Assembly (NCBI GenBank): GCA_023262855.1
Contig: JALQYQ010000009.1
Coordinates: forward strand, 1 to 64,000
Reading direction: 5' to 3'
Source of the DNA: Crocinitomicaceae bacterium
Lineage (GTDB): Bacteria > Bacteroidota > Bacteroidia > Flavobacteriales_D > Crocinitomicaceae
DNA: 64,000 bases
Part shown: in pieces, positions 61,622 to 64,000 of the stretch
Layout of the letters: the number at the start of each line of letters is the position of its first letter
How positions within the stretch are numbered: position 1 is the stretch's first letter
Made by a program: the position numbers and the translations under genes
The notes under the pieces: model-generated
Told to the model about the DNA's origin: nothing
The model's database searches: none
What the model saw: the letters and a program-made list of their open reading frames with translations, nothing else

Positions 61622-62530
61622 ATGGTTCGAATTCTTTTCTTTTCATTGTTTCTGTTTTCACTTGGATCATGTGGATTGAAGTATATTCCAGTTGAATCTC
61701 CGGTGGCATTTGAACAGCGTCGTCATGATACGATTGAAAGTTATTTATCGAGAACTTTTCATTCAAGCACAAACAATTATAAATCAATCGCTTTTGGTGA
61801 AACACAGACGATAAAACCACTTAGTTATCAAAAATTGGATTCGCTTTTTGGCGTCAAATATGCAAATGAAAAAAACGGTGTTAACGACAAAGAATTGGAT
61901 AATTTGATCCAAAATCAACGCATGATTGCGCTCAATGACACAAATAAGGTCATTTACATTGAAAACCACATTTTTGCCTTAGTTCAGGGTGATTCCTTGG
62001 AAATTTATGACGGAAACTTCAGGCTTTCAAACGATTTAGTTGTTGAAGATATGCACTTAAATGAAAGCGTCTATCTCCCTAAGAAATTTGAAGAAATGTA
62101 CAAGGTTTATTTGTTTGAAGAAGCATTTATTACAGCTGGATTCCCTCCTACTGAAGCCGAAAAACAATTTTACAGCTTGTATAAATCTGAAAGTAACCAG
62201 CGAAAAGGAAGTGATCGCGATAATTTCATCAAAAACACATTGCTTGTAATGGATTACGCTTCAAAATCGCATACCCTGGATGTAGAAACCTTGATCAAAT
62301 ATGCCGTATTAAAAAATCTACACGGCAATAGTTACGTCAATCATTTGGACAAGTTTTCTCAATTAGAACAGCTTATTGAAATTGATAACAATCAGCAACA
62401 AGCACTTATTGGATATACAATTACTTGCACTTACATCGATAAAAATGAAGCAGGTGTTCAATTCTCAAAATCAGTCAAATTTGTTTTTGATTCCTTCCTA
62501 CAATTAACAGAAAAAGAAGTTCTGAATTAA
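61622..62530 (+). CDS. uncharacterised lipoprotein
   Basis: I do not recognise a family. The 302-residue product has a lipoprotein signal with lipobox LGSC (Cys17) and a mature part that is mixed alpha/beta, hydrophilic and without repeats. It should be anchored in the envelope. Its stop codon shares the tetramer TTAA with the stop of the convergent comEC gene, so the two transcripts must overlap. It stands alone between dnaN and comEC. Confidence 0.75.
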   Translation: MVRILFFSLFLFSLGSCGLKYIPVESPVAFEQRRHDTIESYLSRTFHSSTNNYKSIAFGETQTIKPLSYQKLDSLFGVKYANEKNGVNDKELDNLIQNQRMIALNDTNKVIYIENHIFALVQGDSLEIYDGNFRLSNDLVVEDMHLNESVYLPKKFEEMYKVYLFEEAFITAGFPPTEAEKQFYSLYKSESNQRKGSDRDNFIKNTLLVMDYASKSHTLDVETLIKYAVLKNLHGNSYVNHLDKFSQLEQLIEIDNNQQQALIGYTITCTYIDKNEAGVQFSKSVKFVFDSFLQLTEKEVLN

Positions 62531-64000
62531 AGACTTGAGCGATAGGCTCCTTTTGACAACTCGATTGCGTTTACATCTTCCAAATAAGGCATTGCAATTT
62601 CAATTCCTTTTAAATTAGATTCTTGCTCATACCCTGTTCGTATAGCATACGCCGAGTCGTTCACCATTATTTGCCAATCTCTGCCTTTTATCTCCGTTTT
62701 AATTAAAAAATCTGTGGATTGAATGTGGTAATTATGTTTTGACAAATCAAAATACTGAGCTTTTGCGGGATAAATTTTACTGTAAGCCTCAACTAGATTT
62801 TCAACTTTATCAAAGTCCTCCCCTTTTGCTTTGTAAAAACAAAACAAATCTTGCTCCTTTTTAACAACAAAGACCAATTGTTTCGAATTGAATACACACA
62901 ATTCATTTTTACTCACATTCTGATAGCGTTCAACAACTATAAACGCCAGCAAACAAAAGCCAAATCCCAAACCAATATACATGTGGCTTCGTTTGCGGAT
63001 GATTAAAAATAGCACCAACACTAATAAGGTAAATCCAATCACGGTAACCATAGAAAGTGTAAAACCATAAGCCACTCCACCCGGTAAATGTTCTACCCAT
63101 TCAATGAAGGCCAGGGACAAAAAGATAATCCAAGTCAACACAATTCCTGTGATTTTTGAGAGCGCTTTCCACCAACTCGTTGCAAACAAAAATATTCCTG
63201 CACCTAAAATCAGTCCAGACGAAGCCATTAAGCCAATATTGGTAAGAATAAAGTAATTTGGAAATTGATGAAAATAATACAGTGACAGTGGAGTTGTAAT
63301 AAGTTGAGCAGCGAAACCAATTGCCGTACCTTCCCACACTTTGTGCAACCATTTGTTTTTGATGTAAACCAAGCTACCAATTGGTTTATAAAACAAAAAG
63401 ATGCCCAACATGGCTAAAAAGGACAATTGAAATCCGATGTCATACAAAACGAAAGGATCCGCTAAACAAAGTGAAAAACCAGTAAAAAAAAGCGCATTCA
63501 TCGTGCTGTATTGCCTTCCCGCTAATTGTGCAATCACTAATACTGAAAACATAAAAACGGCACGAACAACCGAAGGCGACATTCCCGTGATGAAGGCATA
63601 AATCCACATGACAATTAGCACAAGTGTTAAGGCCTTTTTACGACTTATGATTTTTGGAAAATAGCCCAACACAACCATCAAAATCTGCATGATGATTCCG
63701 ATATGAAGACCTGAAACGGCTAAAACGTGCATTGCTCCAGTATTCGTAAAACTATTCTTTACTTCCTGATCTAGCAGACTTTTATCTCCTAAAATCAACG
63801 CTTGTGCGATTGCCAATTCTTTGCCTTTTAAATTTTCCGAAAGCGACTCACTTAAGTAAATCCTGCAGTTTTCCATTGATTGAATCACCCAATTGGATGG
63901 TTGATGCTCGATTAATTTATAATCCTCCTCACCAACAAAAGCCGTGTAAAATATTCCTTTTTTAGCCCAATAATTTTCAGCATCAAATTCACCCGGATTG
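62527..64000 (-). CDS. comEC: ComEC/Rec2 family DNA-uptake protein, 5' part cut by window edge
   Basis: This is the inner-membrane channel for single-stranded DNA in natural transformation. I followed the frame by hand to the window edge: upstream of a GTG at 63888 it stays open and reads NPGEFDAENYWAKKGIFYTA, typical of the region after the N-terminal OB-like domain. The competence domain follows (GAMHVLAVSGLHIGII), with about eight to ten helices. The C-terminal part after about 62970 is short and lacks the metallo-beta-lactamase domain of longer ComEC proteins, which is common in Bacteroidota. The start lies beyond the window. Confidence 0.9.
   Translation of the reverse strand, partial: NPGEFDAENYWAKKGIFYTAFVGEEDYKLIEHQPSNWVIQSMENCRIYLSESLSENLKGKELAIAQALILGDKSLLDQEVKNSFTNTGAMHVLAVSGLHIGIIMQILMVVLGYFPKIISRKKALTLVLIVMWIYAFITGMSPSVVRAVFMFSVLVIAQLAGRQYSTMNALFFTGFSLCLADPFVLYDIGFQLSFLAMLGIFLFYKPIGSLVYIKNKWLHKVWEGTAIGFAAQLITTPLSLYYFHQFPNYFILTNIGLMASSGLILGAGIFLFATSWWKALSKITGIVLTWIIFLSLAFIEWVEHLPGGVAYGFTLSMVTVIGFTLLVLVLFLIIRKRSHMYIGLGFGFCLLAFIVVERYQNVSKNELCVFNSKQLVFVVKKEQDLFCFYKAKGEDFDKVENLVEAYSKIYPAKAQYFDLSKHNYHIQSTDFLIKTEIKGRDWQIMVNDSAYAIRTGYEQESNLKGIEIAMPYLEDVNAIELSKGAYRSSL

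Noticed and set aside
1-64000. tRNA, rRNA, tmRNA, riboswitch, insertion sequence or prophage genes
   Set aside because: I looked for T-loop-like sequences and for transposase, integrase and phage proteins and found none; the GGTTCGAA strings present (for example near 10515 and 61624) are inside coding genes.

Overview
The window is from a Bacteroidota chromosome, most likely a member of Flavobacteriales (a Fluviicola/Crocinitomicaceae-like bacterium is my best guess, not proven). The evidence is AT-rich coding sequence, many promoters with the Bacteroidota -7 element TAnnTTTG, type IX secretion (T9SS) sorting tails on several exported proteins, gliding genes gldF/gldG beside dnaN, a fused ccoNO, a fused ccsBA, the bacillithiol gene bshB1, and an S16 protein with a long acidic tail. 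Almost everything is ordinary chromosomal gene content. I see no transposase, prophage, CRISPR array, rRNA or tRNA.

Layout. 1-4467 (minus): nuoABCDEF of complex I, with nuoF cut by the window edge. 4671-6560 (minus): rpsP-rimM-trmN6. 6713-11410 (plus): an uncharacterised HTH-like protein, then a tight four-gene operon (two NAD-dependent epimerase/reductase-like enzymes, a CPBP membrane protease and an alpha/beta hydrolase) with a perfect palindrome over its first start codon. 11614-22395: exported proteins (a CsgG/TolB-like plus barrel-like protein, an S9 peptidase, two tandem M1 peptidases with T9SS tails, a vWA protein) and a MazEF-like toxin-antitoxin pair. This stretch carries several unusual intergenic repeats.

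22450-33900 is a respiratory block for low oxygen: cbb3 oxidase genes ccoS-NO-Q-P, then ccoG, ccoH and a SafE-like gene, the copper pump ccoI, hemN, and a divergent Fnr-type regulator. TGAT-N4-ATCA palindromes sit upstream of ccoS and between hemN and fnr, at similar distances from the predicted -7 boxes, so the regulator probably controls itself, haem synthesis and the oxidase. 33903-36349 (minus) holds paaA, a Gre-like gene, paaB and paaC, without paaD or paaE. A second Crp/Fnr regulator follows a DUF983 gene.

37715-53147 is mostly housekeeping: aminotransferase, D-Ala-D-Ala dipeptidase, cysteine desulfurase, glycosyltransferase, a second Gre-like protein, a T9SS type B protein, bshB1, ccsBA (which attaches haem to cytochromes such as CcoO and CcoP), purC and phoH. 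53253-64000 has a SAM hydrolase, a cold-shock protein, gldF-gldG-DUF4340, a T9SS-exported multicopper oxidase, dnaN, an unknown lipoprotein and the 3' part of comEC.

I found no clearly new multi-gene system. The best leads are the Fnr-box regulon, the hairpin repeat placed exactly 9 nt after two stop codons, the 11-bp tandem array, the Gre-like gene inside the paa operon, and the palindrome over the start of the four-gene operon.
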